DNA from: Roseiarcus sp036489975
GTDB lineage: Bacteria; Pseudomonadota; Alphaproteobacteria; Rhizobiales; Beijerinckiaceae
Length of the DNA: 64,000 bases
Reading direction: 5' to 3'
Assembly (NCBI GenBank): GCA_036489975.1
Contig: DASXES010000088.1
Coordinates: 30,829 to 94,828, forward strand
A program made the translations under genes and the position numbers. Of this stretch, positions 16,043-25,082 are shown piece after piece (positions within the stretch are counted from its first letter, which is position 1; every line of letters starts with the position of its first letter). Under the pieces are notes generated by a model. It saw nothing but the letters and a program-made list of their open reading frames with translations, was not told the origin of the DNA and ran no database searches.

Positions 16043-17050
16043 TTAGAACTGCTGCTCCTGCCGTCCGCGCACCAGCTGGGACAAGGTGACCGCGATCACG
16101 AGCGCGCCGCCGTAGAACATCTCCTGGATGAACGAGCTGAAGCCTAGAAAGACAAGGCCTGTGATCCCGGTGACCAGGAAATAGACGGCGACCGTCGCGC
16201 CCCAGGGATTGAACCGTCCCGGCGCAATGCATGTCGAGCCCAGAAAGGCTGCTGCGAAAGCGGGGAGCTGATAGGTGACGCCGGACACCGGGTCCGCGGC
16301 GCCCTGCGTGCCTGCGTAAAGCACCCCAGCCAAGGCCCCGAAGAACCCTGAAGCGACAAGACAAGCGACGCGGATGCGATCGGTGTCGATGCCGCTGAGG
16401 CGCGCCACTTCGCGTCCACGACCAACGAAAAGAATGCGCCGACCGACCGCGGTGTATTCGAGCAGGTACCAGACAAGAGCCGCGAGGACGATCGCGTAGT
16501 AGAACTCGAGAGGGACGCCGAACAGCCGATCGACAATGACCGCATTCATGAGCGAGGGCGAAATCCCGCTGATCGTCATCGAATCGCTGAGCCAAAGCGT
16601 GACGCCATGCAGGAAGGTGCCCGTGCCGAGCGTGACAATCAGCGAGTGAATACGGAAAACGGTGATCAAGAAACCGTTGATCAGGCCTACCGCAATCCCA
16701 AGCGCAAGCGCCGCAATCACAGCCCACCCGATGCCAATCCCGTAATTGACGTTGAGGACCGCAACCAGCATGGACGACAGCGTCATGATGAACGCGATCG
16801 AGAGGTCGAAGTCGTTGGCGGTGAGCGGAATGATGAGGCCGAGCGTCACCACGACCAGAACCGCCTGGGAGCCGAGGATCGTGGAGAGATTGGGCCAGGT
16901 CAGGAACGTGTCAGGCCGCAAATAGCCGAACACCGCGATGAGCAGAAGCCACACGATGATCAGCCCGAACTGCTCGAGCCGGTAGGCCAGAGGTTTATGC
17001 GGGGCGCGCTCCATCTCAGCGGCTGCGTGCGTAGGCGCTGAGTCGGTCAT
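16043..17050 (-). CDS. CUT2-type ABC importer, membrane permease
   Basis: 335 residues from ATG 17050; about 8-10 hydrophobic helices, starting at LEQFGLIIVWLLLIAVFGYL. The segments NDFDLSIAFIMTLSSMLVAV, GLINGFLITVFRIHSLIVTLGTGT and AVGRRILFVGRGREVARLSGI match the RbsC/XylH permease family, including the EAA-like loop contacting the ATPase. It would form the inner-membrane channel for the substrate-binding protein and ATPase encoded just upstream. It has 34 bases between it and the ATPase stop, and the PuuE-like gene follows. Start alternatives further upstream (to 17155) add an Arg/Ala-rich stretch with no family match. Confidence 0.9.
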   Translation of the reverse strand: MTDSAPTHAAAEMERAPHKPLAYRLEQFGLIIVWLLLIAVFGYLRPDTFLTWPNLSTILGSQAVLVVVTLGLIIPLTANDFDLSIAFIMTLSSMLVAVLNVNYGIGIGWAVIAALALGIAVGLINGFLITVFRIHSLIVTLGTGTFLHGVTLWLSDSMTISGISPSLMNAVIVDRLFGVPLEFYYAIVLAALVWYLLEYTAVGRRILFVGRGREVARLSGIDTDRIRVACLVASGFFGALAGVLYAGTQGAADPVSGVTYQLPAFAAAFLGSTCIAPGRFNPWGATVAVYFLVTGITGLVFLGFSSFIQEMFYGGALVIAVTLSQLVRGRQEQQF

Positions 17051-17084
17051 GTCGCGCCGCCTTGCTCGATTCGCACGCCGCGCG

Positions 17085-18656
17085 TCACGCGAAGCCTCCC
17101 GCGCCGCCGAGGCTGCGCTCCGCAATAGCGTCCTTGCTGATCTCGGCGCCTTCAAGGATCGCGACGACGCGGCCTGCAGCGAAGATCAGCACCCGGCTGC
17201 TGATCGCGGCAAGTTGCTCGTAATCCGAGCTGGCGCAAAGAACGGCGGCGCCTGCCGAGGCTGCGCTGGCGATGTGCCGGAACACCGTCTGCCGCGCGCC
17301 GATGTCGACGCCCTGCGTCGGTTCGTCCAGAAGAATCAGCTTTGGCGCCATCTGGAACCATTTGGCGAGCACGACCTTCTGCTGGTTGCCGCCGCTGAGG
17401 GAAGCCATGTTCATGGTCGGATCGGCAGGCCGCACCTCGAAACGGCGGGCCATCTCGGCCGCTTCCGCGGTCATCGCGCGCCGGCTCAGCATCCACCGCC
17501 TGAAGCGCGAGCCGAGCGTCGGCATGGTGATGTTGTCGGCGACCGGGAGTGGACCAATCACCCCGGCGTTGGCCCTGTCCGCGGGGACCAGGACAACGCC
17601 GCGGCGGATGGCGTCGCGCGGCTTGATCTCTCTGAGCTCGACGCCTTGGCCGGCAATATCGAGCGTGCCGCCACGAGCCTTGCGCGCACCGTAGATGAGA
17701 TAGGGGATTTCGTCGTATCCCGACCCGATCAGACCGGTCACGCCAACCACCTCTCCGGCCGCCAGATCCAGCGAAAAGCCCTCGATCGTCCCGCCGGAGA
17801 GATTGTGCACGATGGCGTGGCTCGAACCGCGCGCGGCGGGCGGAGCAGGCGGCGTGGCCGGCGCCAGCTTTCGGCCGACAATCGCCTCGATGAAGTCGGC
17901 TTTCGTAGCCGCGCTGGTTTCTATCGTCGCCGCAACCTTGCCGTCGCGCAGCACTGTCGCCCGGTTGGTTATCTCCATCACCTCGTCGACGTCGTGAGAG
18001 ACGAAAACAACGCTCACGCCCTTGCTCACAAAGGTCCGGACAAGCTGGAACAACCGGTCGACGTCGCGCTTCGGCAGAAACGGCGTCGGCTCGTCCAAAA
18101 CCAGAAGGCCGGCGCCGACGCCACCTTCCTCGTTCATTTCCGCGATCGCGCGCACGATGGCGAGCAGCGCGCGTTCGACCGGCGGGATATCGGCCACGCG
18201 CGCGTCCGGGTCGAGATCAATGTCATAGGCGGCAAAGAGGCGTTTTGCCGCGCGCCGCTGCGCAGCCCAGTTGATCGCCCAGTGGTCACGTTCTGCGAGC
18301 CGTCCGAGCAGCAGATTTTCCAGCGCCGTCAGGCTCGGGATGAGCCCGAGATGCTGGTGCACAAAGCTCATCCGGTACTTTCGGAAGGCCCCGGGCGCCA
18401 GCGGCAGCGCAACATCAGCGCCGCCAATCTGCAGTCGGCTCCCCGGGTCTGGAGCGTGGAACCCTGCAAGAACCTTGATGAGCGTCGACTTGCCCGAACC
18501 ATTCTGGCCGAGAAGACCGTGCACTTCGCCCTGCGCGACGGCAAGCGAAGCGTTGTCGAGGGCCTTCTGGCCCCCGAAGGTCTTGCTCAGGCCCCAAAGT
18601 CGAAGCGCTGGCGGAGCGTCCGCGGGAGGACCCGCTCCCGCTAGTGAAGCTTCCAC
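17085..18656 (-). CDS. CUT2-type ABC importer, double ATPase (RbsA/MglA-like)
   Basis: 523 residues with two ABC cassettes. Cassette 1 has Walker A GQNGSGKST (about residue 50), Walker B GLLVLDEPT and the switch His in VFVSHDVDEV. Its signature segment reads IPPVERALLAIVRAI in place of the usual LS-G-QQ form, so it is divergent. Cassette 2 shows the usual CUT2 reversal: a degenerate Walker A (GLIGSGYDEI) but an intact signature LSGGNQQKVVLAKW and Walker B LILLDEPTQGVD. One composite ATP site should remain. It overlaps the binding-protein gene by 16 bases, so translation is coupled. Substrate class is not given by the sequence; CUT2 systems mostly carry pentoses, but purine and other ligands occur. 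Confidence 0.92.
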   Translation of the reverse strand: MEASLAGAGPPADAPPALRLWGLSKTFGGQKALDNASLAVAQGEVHGLLGQNGSGKSTLIKVLAGFHAPDPGSRLQIGGADVALPLAPGAFRKYRMSFVHQHLGLIPSLTALENLLLGRLAERDHWAINWAAQRRAAKRLFAAYDIDLDPDARVADIPPVERALLAIVRAIAEMNEEGGVGAGLLVLDEPTPFLPKRDVDRLFQLVRTFVSKGVSVVFVSHDVDEVMEITNRATVLRDGKVAATIETSAATKADFIEAIVGRKLAPATPPAPPAARGSSHAIVHNLSGGTIEGFSLDLAAGEVVGVTGLIGSGYDEIPYLIYGARKARGGTLDIAGQGVELREIKPRDAIRRGVVLVPADRANAGVIGPLPVADNITMPTLGSRFRRWMLSRRAMTAEAAEMARRFEVRPADPTMNMASLSGGNQQKVVLAKWFQMAPKLILLDEPTQGVDIGARQTVFRHIASAASAGAAVLCASSDYEQLAAISSRVLIFAAGRVVAILEGAEISKDAIAERSLGGAGGFA

Positions 18657-19753
18657 AGGTCTGCGTAGCCCTTGACATAGGCGTCCCCGTAGCCCTGAGA
18701 AAGCTGGGGCGGGGTTCCCGCGTCCTTCGCGTTTTCCTCCGTGAAGATAAAGAAGGGAATCTTCGGATCCGAGACGAGGGGCAGGCCACAGAGCCTGCGC
18801 ATCTCGGCGTCGATGATCGCGTGGCCGATCCAGTCGAGATTCTCGCCGATATCCATTTCGACCTTTCCCTGCTGTACGAGTCCGAGCACGAACGGCGTGC
18901 CGTTGAAGGCGTCCACGCCGACCTTTTTCTGCGTCTGGGTGATCGTGACCGCGGGAACAACGAACTGGCTCATGCTGTCATAGATCACGATGATGTAGTT
19001 GACGGTAGGATCGGCGAGGAGCGCCGCCTGAACGGCAGGCGTGATGCGGGTGCCCCAGTCGACGACAGGGAAATTCATCACCTTCGTCTTGCAGTCGTCG
19101 CAGTGTTTCAGCTCCGCTTCGATGCCCGACATCATCGAGTCGGTCGAAAGCGGGCCTGTCGCGATCAGGACAAGGGCATTCATGTGACCCTTTGTTTTGA
19201 CGACCGCCCAGTCGGCGAGCAGGCCGCCGGCCTTGGCGTAATCGATCGGGACGTCTCCGTCGGCGTATTTCTTCACTTCGGCGGTTTGCTCGACGCCGCT
19301 GTAGTGCGAGGCGATGACGGGGATCTTCGCGGCCTGCGCCGCCTTCACCTGCGGCACGAGAACGCGTGGATCGGTCCCCGCCAAGAGGTCGATAAGGTTG
19401 ACCTTCTGGTTCACCGCGGTATCCATGCCCTGCACCCATTGCGAACTTTGCCCTTGATTCTCCCAAGTGACGAACTTGAAGCCTACTTTTTTTGCCGCCG
19501 CCGCCATGGCCTTTTCAATATTGGCGGTGAAGGGATTGGCGCTCGATACGGGAATGCTGAGGATTGTCTTGCCCTTCATGCAGGCCTGGGCGTCGAACGC
19601 AGGACCGGCCGGCGCAAACTCGGGCTTCTTTGTGAACGGCGTGATTTGCTTCTCGAAATAGGACAGATCGTCCGCGCGAGCTGAGCCCGCCGCCGCTCCC
19701 AGGGTCGCCAGGCCCAAGGCGAAAGCGCGCCAGACCGAGGAACGGTTCGCCAT
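18641..19753 (-). CDS. CUT2-type ABC importer, periplasmic substrate-binding protein
   Basis: 370 residues from ATG 19753, with GGAGA 7 bases upstream. A signal peptide occupies about residues 1-28 (RAFALGLATLGAAAGSARA, cleaved before DDLSYF). The type I periplasmic-binding fold is visible in KTILSIPVSSANPFTANIEKAM, NLIDLLAGTDPRVLVPQVKAA, IPVIASHYSG and VGVDAFNGTPFVLGLVQQGKVEMDIGENLDWIGHAI. A Cys pair (HCDDCKTK) may form a disulphide. It leads the leftward operon (binding protein, ATPase, permease, PuuE-like), and a sigma-54-like element lies about 70 bases upstream. Confidence 0.9.
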   Translation of the reverse strand: MANRSSVWRAFALGLATLGAAAGSARADDLSYFEKQITPFTKKPEFAPAGPAFDAQACMKGKTILSIPVSSANPFTANIEKAMAAAAKKVGFKFVTWENQGQSSQWVQGMDTAVNQKVNLIDLLAGTDPRVLVPQVKAAQAAKIPVIASHYSGVEQTAEVKKYADGDVPIDYAKAGGLLADWAVVKTKGHMNALVLIATGPLSTDSMMSGIEAELKHCDDCKTKVMNFPVVDWGTRITPAVQAALLADPTVNYIIVIYDSMSQFVVPAVTITQTQKKVGVDAFNGTPFVLGLVQQGKVEMDIGENLDWIGHAIIDAEMRRLCGLPLVSDPKIPFFIFTEENAKDAGTPPQLSQGYGDAYVKGYADLWKLH

Positions 19754-19823
19754 TTCAAGTCTCCAGTGCAGAAGCCGCTGATCGCGGTCGCGATGGCGAA
19801 AGCCCTGCGACATCTCGAAGGAA

Positions 19824-19838
19824 GCAAACGTCATGCCG
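19824..19838 (-). promoter_or_regulatory. sigma-54-like -24/-12 element for the ABC/puuE-like operon
   Basis: Read leftward: CGGCATGACGTTTGC, that is GG, ten bases, GC, with TTGC at -12 as in the RpoN consensus TGGCACG-N4-TTGC. It predicts a transcript start about 60 bases before the binding-protein ATG. Pattern match by eye, untested. Confidence 0.5.
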
Positions 19839-19901
19839 GGAACATGCGCACGCTTGATCAGCGCGCTTTGCGCAGTGGAGAGCCGATCGCGGCCCAGAAG
19901 G

Positions 19902-19916
19902 TGGCAAGCTTTTTGC
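19902..19916 (+). promoter_or_regulatory. sigma-54-like -24/-12 element for hyuA-hyuB
   Basis: TGGCAAGCTTTTTGC: GG-N10-GC with a near-perfect TGGCA and TTGC. It predicts a transcript start about 125 bases before hyuA. Two TGCGCA hexamers (19845-19850 and 19869-19874) lie between the two divergent elements and could be part of an activator site. Confidence 0.55.
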
Positions 19917-20052
19917 GACCGAAGTTCGAGGGGCGGTCTTGCTACAGTCTCGCGGATTTCAGAGCCGACATGGCGACCGGCCGATCACGCTCGCGGCATG
20001 TGGCTTCCGGCTGGACAAGCAGGGCTAGCCGGAGCTTCGGAGTTCTCTTCTC

Positions 20053-22131
20053 ATGAAAGTCATTGGCGTCGATGTCGGCGGCACGTTCACAGACCTCATC
20101 TACTCCGACCTCGACACCGGCGCGATGTCCATCAACAAGGTCCCCACCACGCCGGAGGATCCGTCGAACGGCGTGATGAAGGGCATCGAGGGCCTGCTCG
20201 CGTCCGCTCAGCAAAAGCCCGATGAGATCGACTTCGTTTTCCACGCGACGACGACCGCGACCAATGCGGTGCTCGAGGACAAGGGCGCCAGAGCCGGCAT
20301 GATCACCAATGAAGGCTTCCGTGACGTTTTGCACATCGGGCGCCATCAGCGGGTCGAGCACTACTCGATAAGGCAGGAGCTGCCCTGGCAGAATCGTCCG
20401 TTGATCAAACGCCGCGATCGCATGGTCGTCCGAGGACGCTTGGCGCCCCCGCACGGGGAGGAGTTCGAGCCGCTGGATGAAGAAGGGGTGCGCCGCGCGG
20501 CGATCGCTCTTGGCGACGCCGGCGTGGAATCCGTCGCTATCTGCTTTCTCTTCTCCTACCTCAATCCGGCGCATGAAGACCGCGTCAAGGCGATCGTGTC
20601 TGAAATTCTTCCCGACGCGTTCGTCACCACATCCTCCTTCGTATCCCCGCAGTTTCGCGAGTTCGAGCGATTCACAACGGCTGCGTTGGCAGCCTTCATC
20701 GGGCCGAAGGTCCGGATGTATATCACCCACCTCGACCGGTCGCTCAAAAGCTCGGGGCTTTCGGCTGATCTCAGGATCATGGCCTCGAACGGGGGCGTGG
20801 CGACTGCGAGCATGGTGTCGGAGAAACCGACGCTGACGTTGCTTTCGGGGTTGGCGGCTGGCGTTCTGGCGGGCGCATGGATCGGCGGGCTGGCGGAGCG
20901 ACGAAAGCTGATCACGTTCGACATCGGGGGCACGAGCGCGGACATCGGCATCATCGTCGATGGAAAGCTGGCGGAGACGGACGCGCGTTCGACGTCCATC
21001 GCCGGTTTCCCGCTGCTCACGCCGATGATCGACATCCACACCATCGGCGCGGGCGGCGGCTCGATCGCTTATATCGACCATGGCGGCGCGTTTCGGGTCG
21101 GACCGCGCAGCGCGGGCGCCGTTCCTGGGCCGGCCGCCTACGGGCGAGGCGGCCGAGAACCGACGGTGACAGACGCCAATCTGGCTCTCGGCCGGCTCGA
21201 CGCGGATGATTTCCTCGGCGGGGGTATGAAGCTCGACGCGGAAGCGGCGCGGCGCGCCGTGGCCACGCTTGCGGCCAAGCTCGGCCTAAGCCTCAGCGAG
21301 GCGGCGGAGGGTGTTCTCACCGTCATCAACGCCAATATGGCGAACGCGATCCGCTCCCGCACGATCCAGAAGGGCATCGACCCGCGGGGATTCTCGCTGG
21401 TCGCCTTCGGGGGCGCCGGTCCGTTGCAGGCCGCGGAGGTCGCCGCGATTCTCGACATCCCCGAGGTGATCGTGCCCCCCTACCCCGGCATCACCTCCGC
21501 CATGGGGCTGCTCACGACCGATTTCAAATACGACGCGATCCGGACGGAATTTCAGGTCAGCAGCGCGGTCGATCTGAAGAAGCTCAACAGGAGCCTTTCC
21601 GAAATGCAGGCTGGACTCGCGGCGCGGTTCGAGGCAGATCACATTCCCCTTTCCGAGGCGGCCTTCTCCCGGGCGGGCGACCTTCGCTACGTCGGGCAAG
21701 GCTACGAACTGCGCGTGCCTCTGCCGGAGGGCGAGATCACGGAGGAGACGCTGCCTGAGGCGTGGAGGGCGTTCCACTCGGCGCATGCCGCCGAATATGG
21801 CCGCGCCTTCGAGGCGAGCCCGATCGAGATCGTGAACGTGCGCGTGAGCGGCGTCGGACGCGTGCCGAAACTGCGCGCGATGAACGCGCCGAAAGGCGGG
21901 TCGCTCGAGAAAGCGAAGATGCGCGTGAGCCCTTGCCTGTTTCGGGTCGGGGCCGCGCTCGAGAGCTTGGAGACGCCCTTCTACCGGCGCGCCGACCTCC
22001 CGCTTGAGGAGGCCTTCTCCGGCCCCGCGATCATCCTGCAGACCGACAGCACCACGCTCGTCCCCCCGAACGCGACGGCGCGCGTCGACAGGACTGGCAA
22101 TATCATCATCACGCTCGGAGCCCTGCAATGA
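20053..22131 (+). CDS. hyuA: hydantoinase/oxoprolinase family protein, HyuA-type subunit
   Basis: 692 residues. The N-terminus MKVIGVDVGGTFTDLIYSD is the phosphate-binding loop of the actin-like ATPase fold used by ATP-dependent hydantoinases, 5-oxoprolinases and acetone/acetophenone carboxylases. A second motif, KLITFDIGGTSADIGII, lies near residue 300, and GGSIAYIDHGGAFRVGPRSAGAVPGPAAYGRGG and RSRTIQKGIDPRGFSLVAFGGAGPLQA follow. Together with HyuB the usual reaction is ATP-driven hydrolysis of a cyclic amide. The gene starts the rightward operon and overlaps hyuB by four bases (ATGA). The substrate (hydantoin, 5-oxoproline, a lactam or another ring) cannot be decided from sequence; the importer and PuuE-like partner favour a nitrogen-rich ring compound. 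Confidence 0.92.
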   Translation: MKVIGVDVGGTFTDLIYSDLDTGAMSINKVPTTPEDPSNGVMKGIEGLLASAQQKPDEIDFVFHATTTATNAVLEDKGARAGMITNEGFRDVLHIGRHQRVEHYSIRQELPWQNRPLIKRRDRMVVRGRLAPPHGEEFEPLDEEGVRRAAIALGDAGVESVAICFLFSYLNPAHEDRVKAIVSEILPDAFVTTSSFVSPQFREFERFTTAALAAFIGPKVRMYITHLDRSLKSSGLSADLRIMASNGGVATASMVSEKPTLTLLSGLAAGVLAGAWIGGLAERRKLITFDIGGTSADIGIIVDGKLAETDARSTSIAGFPLLTPMIDIHTIGAGGGSIAYIDHGGAFRVGPRSAGAVPGPAAYGRGGREPTVTDANLALGRLDADDFLGGGMKLDAEAARRAVATLAAKLGLSLSEAAEGVLTVINANMANAIRSRTIQKGIDPRGFSLVAFGGAGPLQAAEVAAILDIPEVIVPPYPGITSAMGLLTTDFKYDAIRTEFQVSSAVDLKKLNRSLSEMQAGLAARFEADHIPLSEAAFSRAGDLRYVGQGYELRVPLPEGEITEETLPEAWRAFHSAHAAEYGRAFEASPIEIVNVRVSGVGRVPKLRAMNAPKGGSLEKAKMRVSPCLFRVGAALESLETPFYRRADLPLEEAFSGPAIILQTDSTTLVPPNATARVDRTGNIIITLGALQ

Positions 22132-23933
22132 CGGTTCACTCCGCGCTCGCGCCGGGAGCTAAGCCTGCGACCCGCGTCAATCCGGTGACGGCGGCCGTCA
22201 TCCACGGCGCGCTCGAAAACATCGCGATCGAGATGGGCCACAAGCTCATGCGGATGGCCTATTCCAGCATCATCCGCGAGTCCGAGGATTTCGGCGCCGC
22301 GCTGACCGACCCGGAAGGCGGCCAGCTCTGCGAATGCAAGATGAGCACCCCGCTCCAGTCCGGCCCGATCCCGGGATATATCCGGGGGATTCGAAAGGAG
22401 CTCAAGAGGCGCGGAGAATCGATCGGTCCCGGCGATGTCATCATGCATAACGACCCTTATGGGGGCGCTTCGCACGGGCCGGACGTCGCGTTTTGCGTGC
22501 CGGTCTTTCTCGATGATCAGCTGATTGGCTTTTCGGTCACCACCGCCCATCATCTCGACATCGGCGCCTCGACTCCCGGCAGCGCCGGCATCGTCAGCGC
22601 CGTCGACGCCTATGCGGAAGGGCTGCAGTTCAAAGCGATCAAGATCGTCGAGGACGGGCGGCCGAACCGAGCCGTCTGGCAGCTTCTGCGTGACAATATC
22701 CGCGCCTCCGATCTCGTCGTCGGCGACATGGAGGCGCAGATCAAGGCGGCGGAGATCGGCGCCGACCGGTTTCTCGCGCTCGTGCGGCAATACGGGCTTG
22801 AGACACTCATGCTCGCCTATCAGGATCTCATGGACTATTCCGAGCGCCTGATGCGCAACGCGATCCGCGCGCTGCCCGACGGCGATTACGCCGCCGAGAC
22901 GACGATCGACGGTTTCCTGGACGACGAGGAGGCGAAGCGCCGCGATCTCAAGATCAAGGCGACGCTCAAAGTGCGCGGCGATGAGATGACCGTCGATCTG
23001 ACCGGCACTGCCCCGCAGGTCGACGACCGGCCGATCAACATGCCGCTCGAAGGCACGGTCGATTGCGCGATCTGGCTGACGCTCCGATCCATCCTTCTCG
23101 ACAGCGCGGTTTACGGGAACGTGCCGCAGAACATGGGGCTGACGCGTCCGATTCACATCGTCGCGCCGAAGGGAACGCTGGCGAACCCCAACTTCCCGGC
23201 GCCGGTGATCGCGCGTTTCTGTCCCGGCAACGCTCTCGCCGATACGGTCATGAAGGCGCTGGCCCCATGCGTCCCCGGACAGGTGAGCGCGGGCATCGGC
23301 AATCTGCGCTGCGTCGCCTTCACCGGGCTCCATGAGGGCCGCCACTGGGTGCAGATGGAAATCCTCGAAGGGAGCTACGGCGGCAGGGAAGGCCTGGACG
23401 GCATGGACGCAGTCGACACGCTGTACGCCAACACCCGGAACAACCCGATAGAGGACATCGAGTCGCATCTGCCGCTTCGCGTCAACCGTTACGAGTTGCG
23501 CGACCAGGCGCCCGCGAGCGGCAAGTGGCGAGGGGGCATCGGCTCGATCCGCGAATTTGCCTTTCTCTCTGACGGCGCGTTCTCGGTCGAGGGCGAGGGG
23601 CACAAATATCGTCCGTGGGGATTCGCCGGCGGCGCGGACGGCTCGACCGCCTCCCTGTCGCTCATCCCCGCGACGGGTGGCGAGAGCGCCCTCCCATCCA
23701 AGGTGGCTTATCGCGGAGCGAATCGCGGCGACCGGCTCACGGCGGTCGGGCCGAACGGAGGCGGCTACGGCAATCCACTCGAACGGGATCCCGAGGCGGT
23801 CCTCGGCGACGTGCTCGACGGCTATCTTTCGACCGAGCAGGCCAAGGCCGACTATGGCGTCGCAATCAGCGGAAAGGCTGTCGACGCCGCGGCGACCAGC
23901 GCGCTTCGGGCGGGTGCCGCCGCGCCGAAATAG
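22128..23933 (+). CDS. hyuB: hydantoinase/oxoprolinase family protein, HyuB-type subunit
   Basis: 601 residues. Recognisable family stretches are EMGHKLMRMAYSSIIRESEDFGAAL, GDVIMHNDPYGGASHGPDV, AHHLDIGASTPGS, DLTGTAPQVDDRPINMPLEG and a C-terminal GRHWVQMEILEGSYGGREG with PIEDIESHLPLRVNRYELR. HyuB subunits complete the active site formed with HyuA and carry the metal-binding His/Asp residues seen in HNDPY and HHLD. Translation is coupled to hyuA. The last 30 residues (TEQAKADYGVAISGKAVD) are the typical terminal extension of this family. Confidence 0.92.
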   Translation: MTVHSALAPGAKPATRVNPVTAAVIHGALENIAIEMGHKLMRMAYSSIIRESEDFGAALTDPEGGQLCECKMSTPLQSGPIPGYIRGIRKELKRRGESIGPGDVIMHNDPYGGASHGPDVAFCVPVFLDDQLIGFSVTTAHHLDIGASTPGSAGIVSAVDAYAEGLQFKAIKIVEDGRPNRAVWQLLRDNIRASDLVVGDMEAQIKAAEIGADRFLALVRQYGLETLMLAYQDLMDYSERLMRNAIRALPDGDYAAETTIDGFLDDEEAKRRDLKIKATLKVRGDEMTVDLTGTAPQVDDRPINMPLEGTVDCAIWLTLRSILLDSAVYGNVPQNMGLTRPIHIVAPKGTLANPNFPAPVIARFCPGNALADTVMKALAPCVPGQVSAGIGNLRCVAFTGLHEGRHWVQMEILEGSYGGREGLDGMDAVDTLYANTRNNPIEDIESHLPLRVNRYELRDQAPASGKWRGGIGSIREFAFLSDGAFSVEGEGHKYRPWGFAGGADGSTASLSLIPATGGESALPSKVAYRGANRGDRLTAVGPNGGGYGNPLERDPEAVLGDVLDGYLSTEQAKADYGVAISGKAVDAAATSALRAGAAAPK

Positions 23934-23950
23934 CGCGGGGAGCGACTGGA

Positions 23951-24934
23951 TTGCGCGCGATCATCATCGACGCTCCCGGCGTCAAGCACAATTTGGCGGT
24001 TGGCGAAGCGCCGCAGCCGATTCCCGGCCCCGGAGAAGCGCTGATCGACGTCGCCTATTGCGGCTGCAATTTCGCCGACACGATGATCGTCAGCGGAACC
24101 TATCCTCATCCGAAAGGCTACCCGATTGTCGGCGGGCTCGAGGTTTCGGGACGGATCGCGGCGCTCGGACCGGGCGTCACAGGCGCGCAGGTCGGCGATC
24201 GCGTCGCAGCTTTTCTGGAGGAGGCGGGAGGCTTCGCCGATCAATGCGTGGCGCCGCTCGAGCGCCTCATTCCGCTTCCTCCGGGCATGGCGCTCGACGT
24301 CGCGGCGGCCTTTCCCATTCAGGCGCTCACCGCTTGGCATCTCCTCCACAATGTGAGCGTGACCAGGCCTGGCGACGTCATCCTCATTCACGCCATTGGC
24401 GGGGGCGTCGGCTTGTTCGCGACCCAGCTCGCCGTGCGCGCTGGGGCCATCGTCATCGGAACGGTCGGCACGAAGGGCAAGGAGGCGCGCGCGCTTGCGT
24501 TTGGCGCGGCCAGGGTCGTCAACCGGGAGGACGAGGATTTCGTTGAGGTCGCGGCGCGGTTCACCAACGGCAGGGGGGTCGACAAGGTGCTGGACTCGAC
24601 TGGCGCGAGCATCCTCGACCGCAGCTTCTCGACCATCCGCAAGCTCGGCCACGTCGTGAGCTTCGGCGAGGCGGAGGGCCGGCCGTTTCCCAACTTATGG
24701 GAACGGCTGGTGGCGAAGTCGCTCACCTTCACCCGCTTCCATCTCGGCCACGCCGACTTTTCTTCCCGACCCTGGCGCCAATCGATCGACGCGGTCGTGG
24801 ATGGGATCATGGATGGGAGTCTGAAAGTCCCGCTTGAGCAGGTGTTCCCCTTCGGCGAGGCGGGCGCGATGCTGGACCGTCTCGCTTCACGCCAGGTCGC
24901 GGGCAAGCTCATCCTCGCGGTCAACCCAAGCTGA
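23951..24934 (+). CDS. quinone oxidoreductase-like MDR-superfamily protein
   Basis: 327 residues from TTG 23951, preceded by GGGGAG at good distance. N-terminal GroES-like domain (PGPGEALIDVAYCGCNFADTMIVSG, then GLEVSGRIAALGPGV), then a Rossmann fold with VILIHAIGGGVGLFATQLAVRAGAIVIGTVGT. Structural and catalytic zinc ligands are lacking, as in NADPH:quinone reductases (QOR). It follows hyuB after 17 bases and is probably the third gene of the operon. What carbonyl or enone it would reduce is unknown; it might act on a ring-opening product. Frames extending upstream to 23615 only shadow hyuB. Confidence 0.85.
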   Translation: MRAIIIDAPGVKHNLAVGEAPQPIPGPGEALIDVAYCGCNFADTMIVSGTYPHPKGYPIVGGLEVSGRIAALGPGVTGAQVGDRVAAFLEEAGGFADQCVAPLERLIPLPPGMALDVAAAFPIQALTAWHLLHNVSVTRPGDVILIHAIGGGVGLFATQLAVRAGAIVIGTVGTKGKEARALAFGAARVVNREDEDFVEVAARFTNGRGVDKVLDSTGASILDRSFSTIRKLGHVVSFGEAEGRPFPNLWERLVAKSLTFTRFHLGHADFSSRPWRQSIDAVVDGIMDGSLKVPLEQVFPFGEAGAMLDRLASRQVAGKLILAVNPS

Positions 24935-25019
24935 CCGACGCCTCGGATCGTACCGAGCGGCGGCCCGCCGACCTCGGTCACCTGGCCGAGTTTGGGGTTT
25001 GGGCCCCGAAACAAACTAT

Positions 25020-25048
25020 TTCTGCTAAACCGAAAGAACTGCTATAAT
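25020..25048 (+). promoter_or_regulatory. probable sigma-70-type promoter
   Basis: A perfect TATAAT at 25043-25048, with a weak TTCTGC at 25020-25025 (17 bp spacer), lies 35 bases before the ATG at 25083. This is the clearest housekeeping-type -10 box in the window. Confidence 0.5.
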
Positions 25049-25082
25049 CTCCGTTTTTCCCCAACGCAACGGAGAATCAGAA

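Noticed and set aside
15090..16727. 545-codon reading of the PuuE-like gene
   Set aside because: The upstream 240 codons lie within the permease gene in another frame; GTG 16010 with a ribosome site gives a normal family length, so no fusion is claimed.
17049..18644. 531-codon open frame opposite the ABC ATPase
   Set aside because: Low-complexity antisense reading; the ATPase has intact Walker motifs on the other strand.
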